Shown here: one piece after another, positions 33,780-47,486 of the stretch
Layout of the letters: each line of letters opens with the position of its first letter
How positions within the stretch are numbered: the first letter of the stretch is position 1
Assembly (NCBI GenBank): GCA_030620095.1
Contig: JAUTXW010004702.1
Span: 558,001-622,000 of the forward strand
Origin: Kuschelorhynchus macadamiae
Taxonomy: Eukaryota > Arthropoda > Insecta > Coleoptera > Curculionidae
DNA length: 64,000 bases
Reading direction: 5' to 3'
Program-made: the position numbers and the translations under genes
The notes under the pieces: model-generated
Databases searched by the model: none
The model's input: only the letters and a program-made list of their open reading frames with translations
Told to the model about the DNA's origin: nothing

Positions 33780-36125
33780 TCAATTTCAGCCCCTTCTTCA
33801 ATATAACTTTTCCAAAAAATAAAATGTTTCAACAAAATAGAGCATTGGAGTTTTTTTTGAGATGGGAATTCATAATTTAGTAATAGTTTTTATGTAGCAC
33901 CCAGAGGGCGCTACGTACGCTATTATTTACTTTAATTTGCCATAACTTCTTTGACAGTTAACTTTTGGGCTCCTTCATGAATAAACCTTATTTTTACGTC
34001 TTTTTTAAGCAGAAAATGCGTACTTGCTACTCTAGAGGTAACCGCTTTCGAGAAATTTGCAAATTTCTGCGTCGGTGCCACGTTACCCACTCCCTCAGAC
34101 GCTAGATGAAGGTGGTGAAAACATTACAAAAACTTAGTATGTAATAGGTATCGGGAAAATAAATAACTTTTTTATTATAAAGGTGTACTTGAGATAAAAA
34201 GTGTCAAAGTTTAAATTTTTTTTTCGTTTTTTCGTTTTTCTTACATGTTTTCCGAGTTTAATATTTCCAATTTGGTACATTTATTAGTTTTTAGAACCTC
34301 TGCAATAACTAAAAGCAAAATTGTCGTATGCAGTATACAGGTTGTTTTTTTTTTCGCCACCCCCAATTCCACTCTCTTGTGTTTTTTGAATACCCTGGAT
34401 CATTATTTGGCTTTCTATTTTTTTCTTATTCTATTCTTTTTGTTTCTTTGCATTTTCATGGTGTCTGTTATCGTTTTCTAGGTCTTCGCGAAAATAGCCG
34501 TTTATGCAAACCAAGTATTATCAAAGTAACAAAATTGAAAAAAAAAATCTACTTGCTAATTAACAACTTAATTCTAACGTTACGTCAAAAACTAAAACAA
34601 TAAGAACTGCTGAAATTGACCTCCTCTTGTTAATATGCAGGACTCAACTCTTCGTCTCATAGACTGGATATGGTCTCATAGAATATCCCAGGTGTAATGC
34701 GAATTATTTCACATGAAGCTATAGGATAGGAGTTTGATACACCAACGATTTTAAATGTCCCCAGAAAAATAAACTAAACAATTTAGATCGGGGGACCTTG
34801 GGGGCCATGGCTGGGGTCCACCTCGACTTATCCAACGGTTGTTGTATTGTCGATTTAAAAACTCACTTACATATAAACTAAAATGTGGCGGTGCGACATT
34901 ATGCATAAACCACATTTGGTATCTTATTTAAAGTAATACCTCTTTTAACAGCAGTGACTGTTCTTTTAAAAATTGACGAAAATACTGTCCGTTTAATCTT
35001 CTTGGCAGGAAAAATGGCCCCACCAAATGGTCTCCAATAATACCAGCCCACACATTTACTGTAAACTCCTCCTGAAAATGACTTTCGGCTATCGCATGAG
35101 GATTTTCTTCTACCCAAAAATTATTATTGTGAAAATTCCTGATGGCATTTTTCGAAAAACTTGCCTCATGAATCGGAATGGAAAATCGCGCGGGAGCAGA
35201 GCTTGGACTCTTTGGATATGGTAAGGATACATCAAATTATCCAATAACATTTTATAAACAGGTACATGTGAAATGTCTAATATTGCCGCAATTTTTCTTG
35301 TACTTGTACCTGGTTCGTTTTCTGCAGTATTCAGGACTACTTCCTCAACTTCAATAGTTCTAACAGTGCGATGTGCTTCTGATAAATGAGTAGACTTCTG
35401 GAAAGTTCTATTTACGCTCAGTCGAATGTGAACCTGAGCAAAAGTTCGTGAACCAGGATGTCATCGATTTGGATAACACTACGAATAGAGTCGTTTAGCT
35501 TCAAACTTATACCTTTGGCAAAACCATTATTGAAACGAATATCCACATATTCACGTTACAAACCGTCAATATCAACCATCCTTAGATATTAAAAATCGGA
35601 AAAAACTGTAGAAACTAAAACTATCACAATTATTTAAAACCAAACGTCAAAAAAGGTAACAAACGGAAAATATTATTATATTGTTTACTTCGCTATCAAA
35701 ATTATTTTATACTATACGTCAAAAAAAGTAACATACGGAATAGCCAACTAGATTTTTTTTTCAATTTTGTTACTTTGATAATACTTGATACTAACAAATT
35801 CTAAAAGTTCTATTGTCAAAAAAGTTATGGCAGATTAAAGTAAATAACAATAGCGTACGTAGCATCCTCTAGGTTCTAGATAGAAACTAATATCAAATTA
35901 TGATTTCTCATCTAAAAAAACACTCGATTACTCAATTTTGTGAAAAAAATTTATTTTTTGCAAAAGGTATTTGAAAAAGTCTGAAACTAAATTTCAAGTT
36001 CAACACCTTATATCTGCGAAAAGAATCATTTGCGGACCCATGTTTATATGAACTTTTCGTCATAGAATAAGCGAAAGAATTATCACCTTCCGTATCTACG
36101 TGATATTCATTAACACCCTGTATAT
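33780..36125 (-). mobile_element. Mariner-like element with long inverted arms, degraded
   Basis: The sequence GCTACGTACGCTATT, followed by TTTACTTTAAT and GCCATAACTT (near 33912-33950), is mirrored near 35825-35870. A second mirrored block, AAGTATTATCAAAGTAACAAA (near 34513), matches one near 35770. Outward similarity continues to ACACTC-type sequence near 35920 and its mate near 33850. The right side ends in AACACCCTGTATA (near 36113-36125). The left terminal motif is not seen, so the left limit is uncertain. A degraded minus-strand transposase lies between the arms. Confidence 0.62.
34620..35590 (-). pseudogene. Mariner-like transposase, heavily degraded
   Basis: Minus-strand pieces in several frames resemble the transposase family with AIRNFHNNN and ENPHAIAESHFQEEF (near 35055-35150), a PFGGAIFPAKK-like stretch corresponding to the usual GPFFLPxRLNG (near 34985-35010), a block with MHNVAPPHFSLYV (near 34870-34910), and WPPRSPDL (near 34790). 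In the second catalytic block the aspartate of HDGAPxH is replaced (HNVAPPH). Many stops are present. It is a relative of the fragment at 46600-46900. Confidence 0.65.
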
Positions 36126-37546
<1,421 letters not shown>

Positions 37547-39089
37547 CACTCCGCCAAGAAAGTATCGCATCACTCGAAAAAACGGAAATATTTTTATTTT
37601 ATCTTCAAACATCGACTGGTATTTCTTGATCTAAAAGATTAAAATTCCATTAACGCAAGTAAAAAAGGTACGCTTTGTGTTCAAAAAAGGCATATAAACA
37701 TCTTTATCTACATTCATTGCATTTAGTGTCTTGTAAGTCGATATTTTGTTTCGTTCAAAACTACGCTATTTATTTTGTCTAAGTAAATTTTGAGAATCCT
37801 ATTGAATATGGAAGGTCGTGCGAACGTAAACTTAAATTTGCCAAAAGATCTAGTGGTTAGAATTATTTCTTTAGTTGAGGATGGGCGGAGTCAGCGATAT
37901 GTCGCTGCCTTAGTTGGAGTCAACCAGTCGACAGTATCTCGAGTTGTTGCTAGGTACCATGAAACAGGAGGGTATGAGAGACGACCAGTACCAGGCCGGC
38001 CGCAAGCAATTACGCCAGTGGACCGTCGATTTTTGACTCTCCAAGCGCTACGTCGAAGACATGTTACTGCAACACAACTCCAGCAAGAGTTAGTTGCAAC
38101 TCGAAATGTGCGGGTATCTTCGGAAACTGTTAGAGAAATCTTAAGACAGTCTGGAATAAGAGCTAGAGTGGCTGCCACTGCCCCTCGTCTCACCAGGGAC
38201 CACCGTGTAGCACGATTAGAATTTGCAAGGGAACATGTTGAGTGGAACATTGATGACTGGGGCAACGTACTCTTTACAGATGAGTCAAGATTTTGCTTAT
38301 ACACATCAGATCGCCGAATACCTGTGTATAGACGAGATGGGGAGCGCTACGCCCAATTTAACATAAGACCTTCAACCAATTTCGGTGGAGGGTCCATTAT
38401 GCTTTGGGGAGGAATATCTTTGAGGGGTCACACAGAATTGGTACTGCTTGACGGGGGTTCCATCACTGCTGATAGGTATATAAGAGACATTTTGGAGCCA
38501 CATGTTGTCCCTTATATGCCATTTATTGGTGACAATGCTATCCTAATGCATGATAATGCATGTCCCCATGTAGCTAGGATAGTTACTGAATACCTTCAGG
38601 AGGTAAATATCAGAGTTTTAGGCTGGCCCGCGTGCAGTCCAGACTTAAACCCAATTGAACATGTTTGGGACTATCTGTACAGAAGGGTTAGAGCTGAAAA
38701 CATCCCTGCAACCGATCTCCAACATCTCCAACAACTCTTAACTGCAGAATGGGAGAATCTGGACCACGGGTATTTGGAGGCCTTGATTGGGAGCATGCCA
38801 GAACGTTGTCGGGATGTTATAAGAGCCAGAGGAGGCAATACAAGATTCTAAGATGATATTTTGTTATGTTAAATGGTTTTTTCTTTCGTAATGTTAAATT
38901 TCGAATTTTCCTTAATTTACATTTAGTTCAAAAATCTAAAAATTAGAAGTTGTTTTATGTTCTTTATTAAATTTTTTCACAAAAATAGATTGAAATATTT
39001 CTAAAAAATGGATATCTACCGAAAAAAAAAAATTAGTTTCTTTTTAATGTTAAGAAATTGTAGTGATGCGATACTTTCTTGGCGGAGTG
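37547..39089 (+). mobile_element. Complete Tc1-like transposon
   Basis: The two ends are perfect 28-bp inverted repeats starting CACTCCGCCAAGAAAGTATC. Both are flanked by TA (37545-37546 and 39090-39091), the target duplication of Tc1/mariner elements. The 1543-bp length and the single uninterrupted gene are those of a canonical autonomous Tc1 element. Identical ends and an open gene indicate a recent insertion. Confidence 0.96.
37808..38851 (+). CDS. Tc1-family DD34E transposase, intact
   Basis: This 347-residue protein is the transposase of the Tc1 element around it. It binds the inverted ends and cuts and pastes the element at TA sites in the nucleus. I chose ATG 37808 (MEGRANVNLNLPKDLV); an upstream in-frame TTG is not a credible start. 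The N-terminal half holds paired helix-turn-helix motifs (SQRYVAALVGVNQSTVSRVV and, later, RVSSETVREILRQSGIRAR) with a GRPQ hinge between. The catalytic residues are all present: the first aspartate in VLFTDESRF, the second in LMHDNACPH, and the glutamate in SPDLNPIEHVW. I count 34 residues between the last two. Length and motifs match active family members. It has no stop or frameshift, so it could be functional. Confidence 0.95.
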   Translation: MEGRANVNLNLPKDLVVRIISLVEDGRSQRYVAALVGVNQSTVSRVVARYHETGGYERRPVPGRPQAITPVDRRFLTLQALRRRHVTATQLQQELVATRNVRVSSETVREILRQSGIRARVAATAPRLTRDHRVARLEFAREHVEWNIDDWGNVLFTDESRFCLYTSDRRIPVYRRDGERYAQFNIRPSTNFGGGSIMLWGGISLRGHTELVLLDGGSITADRYIRDILEPHVVPYMPFIGDNAILMHDNACPHVARIVTEYLQEVNIRVLGWPACSPDLNPIEHVWDYLYRRVRAENIPATDLQHLQQLLTAEWENLDHGYLEALIGSMPERCRDVIRARGGNTRF

Positions 39090-39091
39090 TA

Positions 39092-41560
39092 TATATTTTT
39101 GTTTTTGCTGATACTTAAGAATGCTGAATAATGAATGCACTATGGATAACAAACAACATATATGTCACGATGGCAATTACCAAAAGAAAGATAATAAAAC
39201 TGAAAATGTTTAACAGTTACCTACCTCCGAGCCTACCCCTTATTCAGAAGGAACTTCTAGGCATAAATAAATAAAACAAAAAAACCTCCAATTATCATAA
39301 TAAGTATATTTAAGAGTCCTACTTTAAGTCTTTTGTGTGAATTTGTATCCTTTAAATTAGGAAGTGTTCAGCTACTGTATAAAAGAACTTGATGAAATTT
39401 TAGCATTGATTGCACAAACCTAATTATGTTTAAAGAAGATATAGCTAATGTGAAAATTTTGATATATGCTTGTAACTACAAATTAAAACTAAATTAGATT
39501 ACTGACAATGGACAATTGATATCAATATTATGTCTCTGCCAATTGTGTGTTAAATGGTATTAACTAAAACTGTATTATTCAATTTATATTAACAGTGTGT
39601 GATTTGCATTTAATTAATTAGGATTAAGAAAATGTATTTGTTTTTAGTTGTGTATCTGACAATATAGGAGTTTTCCAGTATCAGTTTTTTTTTTCGTTTC
39701 TACTATTTGTAGCCTACCTCAAGGCCTCCATCTATATATATCCTTCTAGGAAGTTTGCAAGCCACACGTTAAGTCTATTATAGGTAAACAAAATGAGTAA
39801 AAGTAGACCGGTTTAAAAAGTATCCATACTTTCCATAAACATTTAGTTGAACTTTATTCCAGTTCTACTATGTAAAATTCTGTTGACAAACATTTACACA
39901 TTGTACATTTTTTAATTAACAGTGAAGCGACAGAATGTCATTATTGGACACATTGGATCCCTCATGTATAATAAGTTTGTTTTAATGTTGATATTTTTCA
40001 AGTCGCCCAAAAGTTTATTTACTTTTGCTGTGTTAAAGTCAGATTTTACAGACAGATAGCCGAAGTGAGATAGACTAGGGTAGATGCTTTTTTGTAAAAC
40101 CACTGCAGCGGTGTATTGTGATGTATTTTAGTGATTAAGTATATCTTATTATAATGATTAGTTTTCCTAACCTTTTAGAGTTAAGACTAAAACATTTTTT
40201 ATTAGACAAGCCTAAATTTGTTATTTAAAGTATTATTTTCACTAGTTTTATAGGCACTATGGCAATTACCTCATTAAAGTAAAGGTGAAAATAAATGAAA
40301 TTAGGTATATTAAACTTATTTTACTTTAACAAAATGTCAACAAACGATTTACATACAACAATGAAAAAGGAAAGAAAATGTTCTATATAATAATAATTCT
40401 AAATAAAACTGATTAAAAACAGAATGTTAAAATGTATTTTTTTTGTAACTTTTTAGCTGTTTTTTACAGAACTAAAGATTTAGAAGTTAATAGACTCAAA
40501 CAACTTCAAACGGACAAGTGTACAAAATACAATCTACTACACTAAAATTCCCCTAATCTGATCCAACAATTGACTAAAAAAAGATTACCCCCTTTTGTGT
40601 CTGAGTACTAATAACCATGATCTAAACCAATGACTAAAAGAAAAGGTCCTAACTTTTGTTCAGAGTAAGGTTATTAGTAATCTTTTATTTCGGATGTAAA
40701 AAAAATAATTATATGCTTTTTTTAATGTAATTTCCATGAACAAAAAGGGAACAATTCAGATAAATTGGAAAATATATACTAGACACCTACACACCTTAAA
40801 AGAGGACATCTGGTTACCCTAGGTATGTGAGAATATCAAATATTTGTACACCTTAGAAAAATTTATGTTACTATTTATACACATTTTAGCTGAATCTTTA
40901 TCTGTTTTAGTCTACTCAAATTTTCTGTTATCAGGTAAGCCTGTCAAAATCCGATCCTCAGTCTTATCTGTAATATTTCTTTCATTTTTTTAATTATTGG
41001 TTTTTAAACAAGTCTGGAGCAGGTTGATCTCTGTAGCATCATTAATTTTTCTTTTTATTTTCAAAATGCTTAGCTTAGCATATAACCGCTAAAAGTGAAT
41101 TGATTTAGAAATGTTTTATCAAATATTTACTGATATTTAAGTTAATTTTGTCATATTTGTGGCAAGCATTTAGGAAATCTATGAGACCTTATGTTATATT
41201 TGTCTTTCGTTTTATTGTGGCTGAAGCAACCAGTAACCGCACAAGACATATTCTTGATTCTTAAATTCCAAATGAATCTAGCAATTCTTTTCCTTCCAAA
41301 GTAAAATTTATTTTGCACAAAAAAAATTAAAATGGTTGTCAAACTCATATACATATAAAGCCCCTCTTGATTTCCTACGTATACGGTCAAACTAGTAACT
41401 TAACCTACAATTTTTATTGACGTTTATTTCCAGGGCCTTCTAATTTTTTTTCGAAAGCTACCTCACATCTGACGTAGATGCGCTGGCTGGCGAGCACACC
41501 TTGTTTTCTTCCCACCATTGTAGTATTTGTCAATTTAACGGTTGAATGTCACCTTGTTTC
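39092..41560. other. Non-coding stretch
   Basis: AT-rich DNA without a recognisable gene or element. Open frames are short and lack motifs. Confidence 0.45.
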
Positions 41561-42440
41561 GTCATAGCTAATTTGGTGCTATTATTAGCGAATTCATGGT
41601 GTGCACAGCTCTTGCAAAGGTATGTATTTTTTTGGTATAGTTTATTATTAAAAATCATTCTTTGTTTATGTTTTTAGGGATTGGTTTACTCATTTGTTTT
41701 TTAATGGTTTTAAAATGAGGTTAGCTAATTTATTCCATATTTTTAACTGGCCAACAATTGTAACGAATAAATCGATCTAGCAACAGTATCTCTCCGTAAA
41801 ATAATAATTATTTAAAAAATCGTTATTTTAATTAAGTTAAGAACCTAATTTTTCATATTTTTCAAGCAGGTTGGCTGAAAGTGTCTGTAAATTGTTATGG
41901 GCCACCAAGTCCAAGATTTATGAAAAAAAATGCGATGACGAACACATCGCCAAAGCTTTGCAAGCTATTGCAGAGGGATTAAGAGAAAGAAAAGCATCAG
42001 TGCAATTTCATGTTCCCAGATCTACTTTGCTATTCCGTTCTAGTGAAAAGTTTAGTAACAAAACGACGCTTGGTGGTGCTGTCCCTTGAAAAGGAAAATA
42101 TAATGAAGGACTGGATTAAAACAAGCCAATAAAAAGGTTTCCCGCTGCATGTAGAAGATATTCAGGTTAGTGTAAAAAAAATTTTGGTTAAAATCCACTA
42201 CCAAATGTAACCTTTCCTGATAATAACCCTGAGAGAGGTTGGCTTAGAACATTTCTTCACACCCAGATATTGCTTTAAGAACCCCAGAAGCTATTACTGC
42301 GGCTAGTTTCAATGTGTCCGAAGGTGACATACGTAAATGGTTTACAGAAATCTTACTTGGTTGAGAAAGGATATGATAAAATTTTAGAAGACCGAACCTG
42401 AGTATTTAACGGGGATGAAACTTGTTTTTTATTATGCCCA
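41560..42440 (+). pseudogene. pogo/jerky-like transposase, N-terminal part, broken
   Basis: A possible untranslated exon ends with the donor GTATGT at 41620, and the coding exon starts after the acceptor TTTCAAGCAG (41869). The protein begins MAESVCKLLWATKS. A pipsqueak/CENP-B type helix-turn-helix follows (HIAKALQAIAEGLRERKASV then FHVPRSTL, near 41943-42030). Next come LHVEDIQ, with a possible donor right after it (near 42164), RTPEA-type sequence (near 42278), and VFNGDETCFLLCPK (near 42397-42440), which contains the first catalytic aspartate in the DET box of the pogo/Tigger group. Stops and frame breaks are frequent, and the rest of the catalytic domain is missing past the (TA)n tract. 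Confidence 0.72.
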
Positions 42441-42447
42441 AAAAAAA

Positions 42448-42581
<134 letters not shown>

Positions 42582-42639
42582 TCGAATTTATATATTTTAC
42601 GGATCAATACAGTACATCATGAGCGCTGAAAGGTTAACA

Positions 42640-43035
42640 TTTAGGAGGCAAAAAATGTGAAAAAAGGGTCCAATACACCGTTGAAAATATACAGAGCAAG
42701 AATTTATTGATCGTCTGTGGTATTGGAGAGCTAAAATAATCGACTCTAACAAAATTGAAAACAAAAAACAAAAGGGGCATCCTTACAAAATTAAATTAGT
42801 GCAAGAGCTGTTTGAAGATGATCCAGACCGTAGAAACGGATTTTACGAAACCATGATCGAACTAACTGATAATAACCCTAGAATAGTGAAACAGATATGC
42901 TTCTCAGATGAAGCAACGCTTTGGATGAATCGCCAAGTAAATAGGCATAATTTTAGGTACACGACGCCACACTGGTTTAGGGAGAGTCATTCTCAACATT
43001 ATGAAAAAATGGGCTGCGACTATTGATAGTTGAAT
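42640..43035 (+). pseudogene. Mariner-like transposase fragment
   Basis: The plus strand encodes LFEDDPDRRNGFYETMIELT, then KQICFSDEATLWMNRQVNRH with the first catalytic aspartate, and PHWFRESHSQHYEKM. This is the middle of a transposase of the type found elsewhere in the window (FSDE-ATF block followed by PHW-R). Both halves beyond are lost. It directly follows the pogo-like relic and its (TA)n tract, so it may have inserted there. Confidence 0.75.
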
Positions 43036-43214
43036 AATAGGACCATATTTTTTAAAAAGGTCTGTAACGGGAGATTGATATCATGACTTGAATCTAGCAC
43101 TAGCGACAGTATATCCTATAAGATATGCATCATCCCAGGCGTCGCCCTAGTAAAAATGTCTTCTAGGTATATTCTAGATATTAATATTTTAGATACTTTT
43201 TCTTTTCAGACTTT

Positions 43215-44330
43215 AATGCAAGGGCAGCATTCTAGGACCACTGCTTTTTTCTATATATACTTTTGACCTTGATATTTTTATTAAATCCTGCTCAGTGCAT
43301 CAATATGTCCGTAAAACTTAATTTTATATGTATTGAATTTAGTCATTTAGTCGGTCTGCTCATTTAAATACCAGTTTTACTTTTTGGATCTAGAAGAGAG
43401 CAGTTGCTGGCAAATGTTGATTATAAAATATTTTTGAGACAGAATTGCAGTTTGTTGATTGTGCAGAAAATTGGGGTCTGATATTGGATTCAAATCTAAG
43501 ATTATTAGATGGAAATTAAAGCTTTTGTATCTTAGTAAAGCAATTCTCAGCACAACTGTTAAACTAAAACTTTGCTATACTTTAATTTTATCTATGCTTT
43601 CTTATACGTAATACAGTCTATTGGCCACCACTTATTAACAAGGATAAATAGTCGCTTCAAAGGATCCAAAACTTTTGCATACGGTTTGTTTTTAATTTTA
43701 GGAAGTTCGATCACATTAGTGAAAAGTTTACAGAGTCTGGTTGATTTAGGTTAGCGGACAGATATAGGGTTGATATGGCAACAAGCGTTTTTAAGATAAT
43801 TAATAGTCAACAGCCAATTTATTTGTATATTAAGTTTGCAAGGGGTACAGTTATACACAATGCTTATACTCGTTCTGAGGCTACGCATAGAGTGCTGAGG
43901 TCTAGAAACAGTCAGTTCCAAAGATCTGCTTCGTACAGCTTTGTCAAAATGTTTAATGCAATTTCTCCAACATTACGTAGTTTGTCTAATGTAACAACAT
44001 TCAGGAAACAATTTAATTTGTTGCCTAATAGTCTCCACGAGACAATAAGGCTTGTGATGTAATTTTGTATTATGTATATTTATATACAGTACGTGACACT
44101 ACGATTTTAAGAATTTATCTTCAATGAGTGGTTACGTGGAAGAGCGACAGAATCGAACGGCGCCACTCCGAAGTTATAATAAGAATTTTCTATTGTATTT
44201 TTAATTTTAGGAATATAATAAAGACATTTAATATCAATATTATTACTTCTCCACCTTGCTGTCTCACTGCATTCCTGTGGTTGTATTTTATACTGACGGG
44301 ATTATACGAAGTCAGTGCATAAAAAAACAA
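43215..44330 (+). pseudogene. Non-LTR retrotransposon (jockey/CR1-like) reverse transcriptase C-terminus and tail
   Basis: Pieces in order: GSILGPLLFSIYTFDLD (near 43222-43275), the RT block before the catalytic box; NWGLILDSNLR (near 43467-43503); then ADRYRVDMATSVFKIINSQQ (near 43752-43815), and RSASYSFVKMFNAISPTLRS with LSNVTTFRKQFNLL (near 43923-44025), the usual C-terminal end of jockey- or CR1-like proteins. The catalytic DD box is not readable. An AATAAA stands near 44217 in the 3' tail, and an A-rich stretch near 44322-44340 may be the terminal tail. Several stops are present, so the copy is dead. Confidence 0.75.
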
Positions 44331-44399
44331 AAAAAAACAATTGTGTATTAAGAAATGGTCTAACGATGATATGTTTTCAAAGACCGATTTTTGGATGTT

Positions 44400-45550
44400 C
44401 CTGTAAATGTCTGTATTAAGTAGTAATTGAGACTCGTTCCTGTTTCCACCGCCTTTCTATGTCCATTGCCAAATCGGAGTATTTGGCGATCTTCTCACTG
44501 TATTTCGCTTGGATGTTCTCGTCGTTGGGGACAGCCATGTCAATTAAATAAGCGATCTTTTCTTTCTTGGGTTGAAAGGTGATGTCGGGTCTGTTTGCGG
44601 GGATTGTTTTATCTCTGTGTATGTCAATGTCCCAGTAGAGCTTGTAGTGTTCGTTTTCAAGTATGGATGTTGGTGTATAATAGTAGTATGAGTCTGTGTT
44701 CTCCGTTAGTTTGTATGTTGTGGCTAATGATTGATGAACGACCTTCGTTGCTGAGTTGTGTCTCGCGGTGTATTCAGTTCCGGCTAATATTCTACATCTA
44801 CTCGGTATGTGATCGATCGTTTCTCTCTGCTGGTGACATCTCCTGCACCTGTCGTCTTCAATGGTTGTGTCCTTGATGTTGTGCTTTCGGTAGTTTCTGG
44901 TTGCTATGACTTTGTCCTGGATGGCAAGTAGGAAGCCTTATGTTTCCGGGAACAGCTGCCCTTCTTATAACTACGTATATGAAAGCTTTTTTGTATGTGG
45001 TTTTGTTTTATGTGGCATCTTTGTCTTTCGTGAAGTGTTTTTTCAGGTGTTCATCTTTTCTAGTCGTGATTGGATGTGACTGTGAGCGTCTGCTGCGTGG
45101 CTCGTTTGAGACAGGTCGAGCGGTGTATAAATCTGGTCTGCCTTCACTATTGCCTTCTAAAGGTAAGTTTGTTTGCTGTGGAAGAACTTCGTAAATTTGT
45201 TTTTTATTTAGCCATGGTATATCTTCAATTCTCCTCCCTCCTTCTTTTCTCTCGATGGTGAGTCTTTCCTTGCATGCGTTGGGATGTAACTTCCTGTGTT
45301 TAGTGAATTCAGAGCGTATGCGAATGTGAATGTTTTCTAATATTCGAATGTTCTGTGTGTGACCATTTAATGATACGCGACGAATACGTAAGAATAGATA
45401 TGGTGAATAGCTTTCGTTAGATTTCTGGAGTTTAGTTTTGTTTATAGTAGTTTTGTGGGTGTGGTTTTAAATTCCGTCTTGAGCTCTGATTTGATATGAT
45501 TGTCGTTAATTTTGGTGCTTTGGTGGAAGCCTAGGTATCTGTATGTTTCT
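44400..45550 (-). pseudogene. R2-type non-LTR element, C-terminal zinc knuckle and endonuclease domain
   Basis: Read on the minus strand, the region encodes, in order: RKDEHLKKHFTK (near 45040); the knuckle CRRCHQQRETIDH followed by RCRILAGTEYTARHN (near 44750-44850); NRPDITFQPKKEKIAYLID (near 44550-44605); and MAVPNDENIQAKYSEK followed by YSDLAMDIERRWKQE (near 44440-44545). The C-x2-C, H, C knuckle followed by RPD, D and K residues of a PD-(D/E)xK nuclease is the R2-group arrangement. It is a second family member, in opposite orientation to the one at 10.85-16.4 kb and better preserved in this domain. The plus-strand frames here are shadows. The reverse transcriptase itself is not present. 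The (ATT)n tract at 45553 marks its upstream edge. Confidence 0.8.
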
Positions 45551-45552
45551 TT

Positions 45553-45585
45553 TTATTATTATTATTATTATTAATATTATTATTT
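45553..45585. repeat. (ATT)n microsatellite
   Basis: A 33-base run of ATT with one variant unit, at the upstream edge of the R2-type fragment. Confidence 0.9.
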
Positions 45586-46599
45586 ACCCCCCGCCTATCA
45601 ACGATCGAGTTCAGACTGTTAAATTGTAACGTCTGTCCCCAGAATGTCGAACACTTTCCTTGCACGAGTTTATACAGTGTGTCCCTAATTTGTCTTTATG
45701 GTATTTTATTCGATTTGGGTATTTTTCGAAATGTCAATTAGTGGATGATTCTTTAAGTTGAGAGAGGGGTTGTCCTTTTTACGATGTCCTAAAGACAGCA
45801 AGTATGTGTTATTTGGTACACCTAATATTGCCTATATCTGCATTTCGATTTACAGATTCTTGGAATTATTTTTTAAATAAATATACATTTAGTTATTAAT
45901 TCAATTTTTCAGATTCAAAAAAGCTCTGGGTTTTGATCCTAGGCTTCCAAATGCCTTTGTGCAAATCAAAATTCAGTGAACAATTATTGGTTTTTAAAAT
46001 TTGTATTTCTGAGGACACCGAGACCTAGATTCTCGAGACCGAGCTCGAAGCTAAGTACGTATTAAGACTGATACCAAGACCATAAACAAGACGCGAACCC
46101 CTAACCCTGTTTTTATGTCTATGGAATTAATCTATTTTTCAATCAATTATTTCATCAGTCCTTAATGTTCACATTTCAGTAGTTATTATTAAGTCAAAAT
46201 CAGATTACCACACAAGTCCTATAGATAATACGCGACACTTAGTTATCTTGTGTGGTTTCTTCAAAAAAACCGACCTTGCTTTAAAGAACCAAACCAAAAT
46301 CGTAACTATTACGTAGCGAAAATAAATTCTAAAAGCTGCATGTTAAAAATCTCATTAATTCATAATGCTAATTACTAATAATTTCTATACGTTTTATTAA
46401 CAATTTATCAATTTACACGAATGTGAGTATAATATAATTGTGATATATAAGAACGAACGATGTTCCACGAATCGTATGATACTCTTTTTGCTCAAAACCA
46501 ATATGGGACTAAATTAAATCAATCAATCAGTCTATAACAATGCCATATAATTAGCAGTGCTAAGTATTCCGAAGTCGGAAAATTCCGACATAATTTTTG
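45586..46599. other. Non-coding stretch
   Basis: No gene is visible. A short terminal-like motif, ACAGTGTGTCCCTAA (near 45674), resembles the ends of the mariner-like elements, but no partner end was found. Confidence 0.4.
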
Positions 46600-46900
46600 T
46601 TGTATATTATAAATTGAGAATTGGCACGTCTTCTAGCAATACCGGGAGCTCGTCTTCGAGAAATTGACGATAACATAGTCCGTTTAGCCTTGCTGGCAGG
46701 AAAAATGGACCTATCAAAAAATCTCTAATAATGCCCACACATTTATTGAAAACTGTTGCTGGAAATTATTTTCATCTATCGAATGCGGATTCTCTTCTGC
46801 CCAAAAAGGATGAAAATTACGTATGGCGTTCCTAGAAAAAATTGCCTCATCGCTAAATAAAATCGTGTTTCCAAATAATGGATACTGGGAGATTGTTAAA
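46600..46900 (-). pseudogene. Mariner-like transposase fragment
   Basis: The minus strand encodes LFSDEAIFSRNAIRNFHPFW (near 46800-46865), AEENPHS (near 46780), and PFFLPARLNGLCYRQFLEDE (near 46650-46710). These are the central blocks of the transposase relative found at 34620-35590. Nothing beyond them is preserved. Confidence 0.72.
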
Positions 46901-46929
46901 CTACAATTTCCATTTAAACTTTTGAATCC

Positions 46930-47486
46930 TTCTATTCGTTCCTAAATTTAAATATCTTAAAGCGTTCTTAGTGCTTTATTTAAATATGTATTTTCGAAAG
47001 TGTACTTAAAAATAATGTAGCGAGACATTTATCCTCATAATATTGTAATTAAACGTAGTTTCAATATAATGATTACATTTTATATTTAGCACATCAATGA
47101 AAAGTCCCTTAAAATCTTACCCAAAACAGTATATTAGTGGTCTTTATACACAAAATCTAAAATATTAGTCTTTCTTTAAAAAAATATTAACAATGTGCAA
47201 CATAAAGAAACAACCAACTAGAATTAAACAAATGTCAGAATTACTGGTCCCATTATTTTCTCTTATTAAATATTTTAATGCTAATGCGCGTTGCATTTTT
47301 GATCGTCCATCTAAAATATTTAATGACAACTGTTTATGTATTTATTAGATGATATTATCGGAAATAGGTTTTTAAGTGTTTAAGCTTGTATTGCTATTAT
47401 TTTTGATAAAAAACATTATAAATTAGGTATTTAAAATCTTTACTAATCGCTGAATAAAAGTTCTTAACGTCTAACTTAAATTTCCA
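46930..47486. other. Non-coding stretch
   Basis: AT-rich, no gene or repeat recognised. Confidence 0.4.

Noticed and set aside
34245..34603. Two overlapping plus-strand frames with a membrane-like Phe-rich segment.
   Set aside because: They lie in the left arm of a mariner-like element and come from T-rich sequence.
37891..38304. A 137-codon minus-strand frame inside the Tc1 element.
   Set aside because: It is antisense to the intact transposase and has no family resemblance.
44595..45261. Plus-strand frames rich in Cys and Leu that look like membrane peptides.
   Set aside because: They are shadows of the R2-type endonuclease and zinc-knuckle coding sequence on the minus strand.
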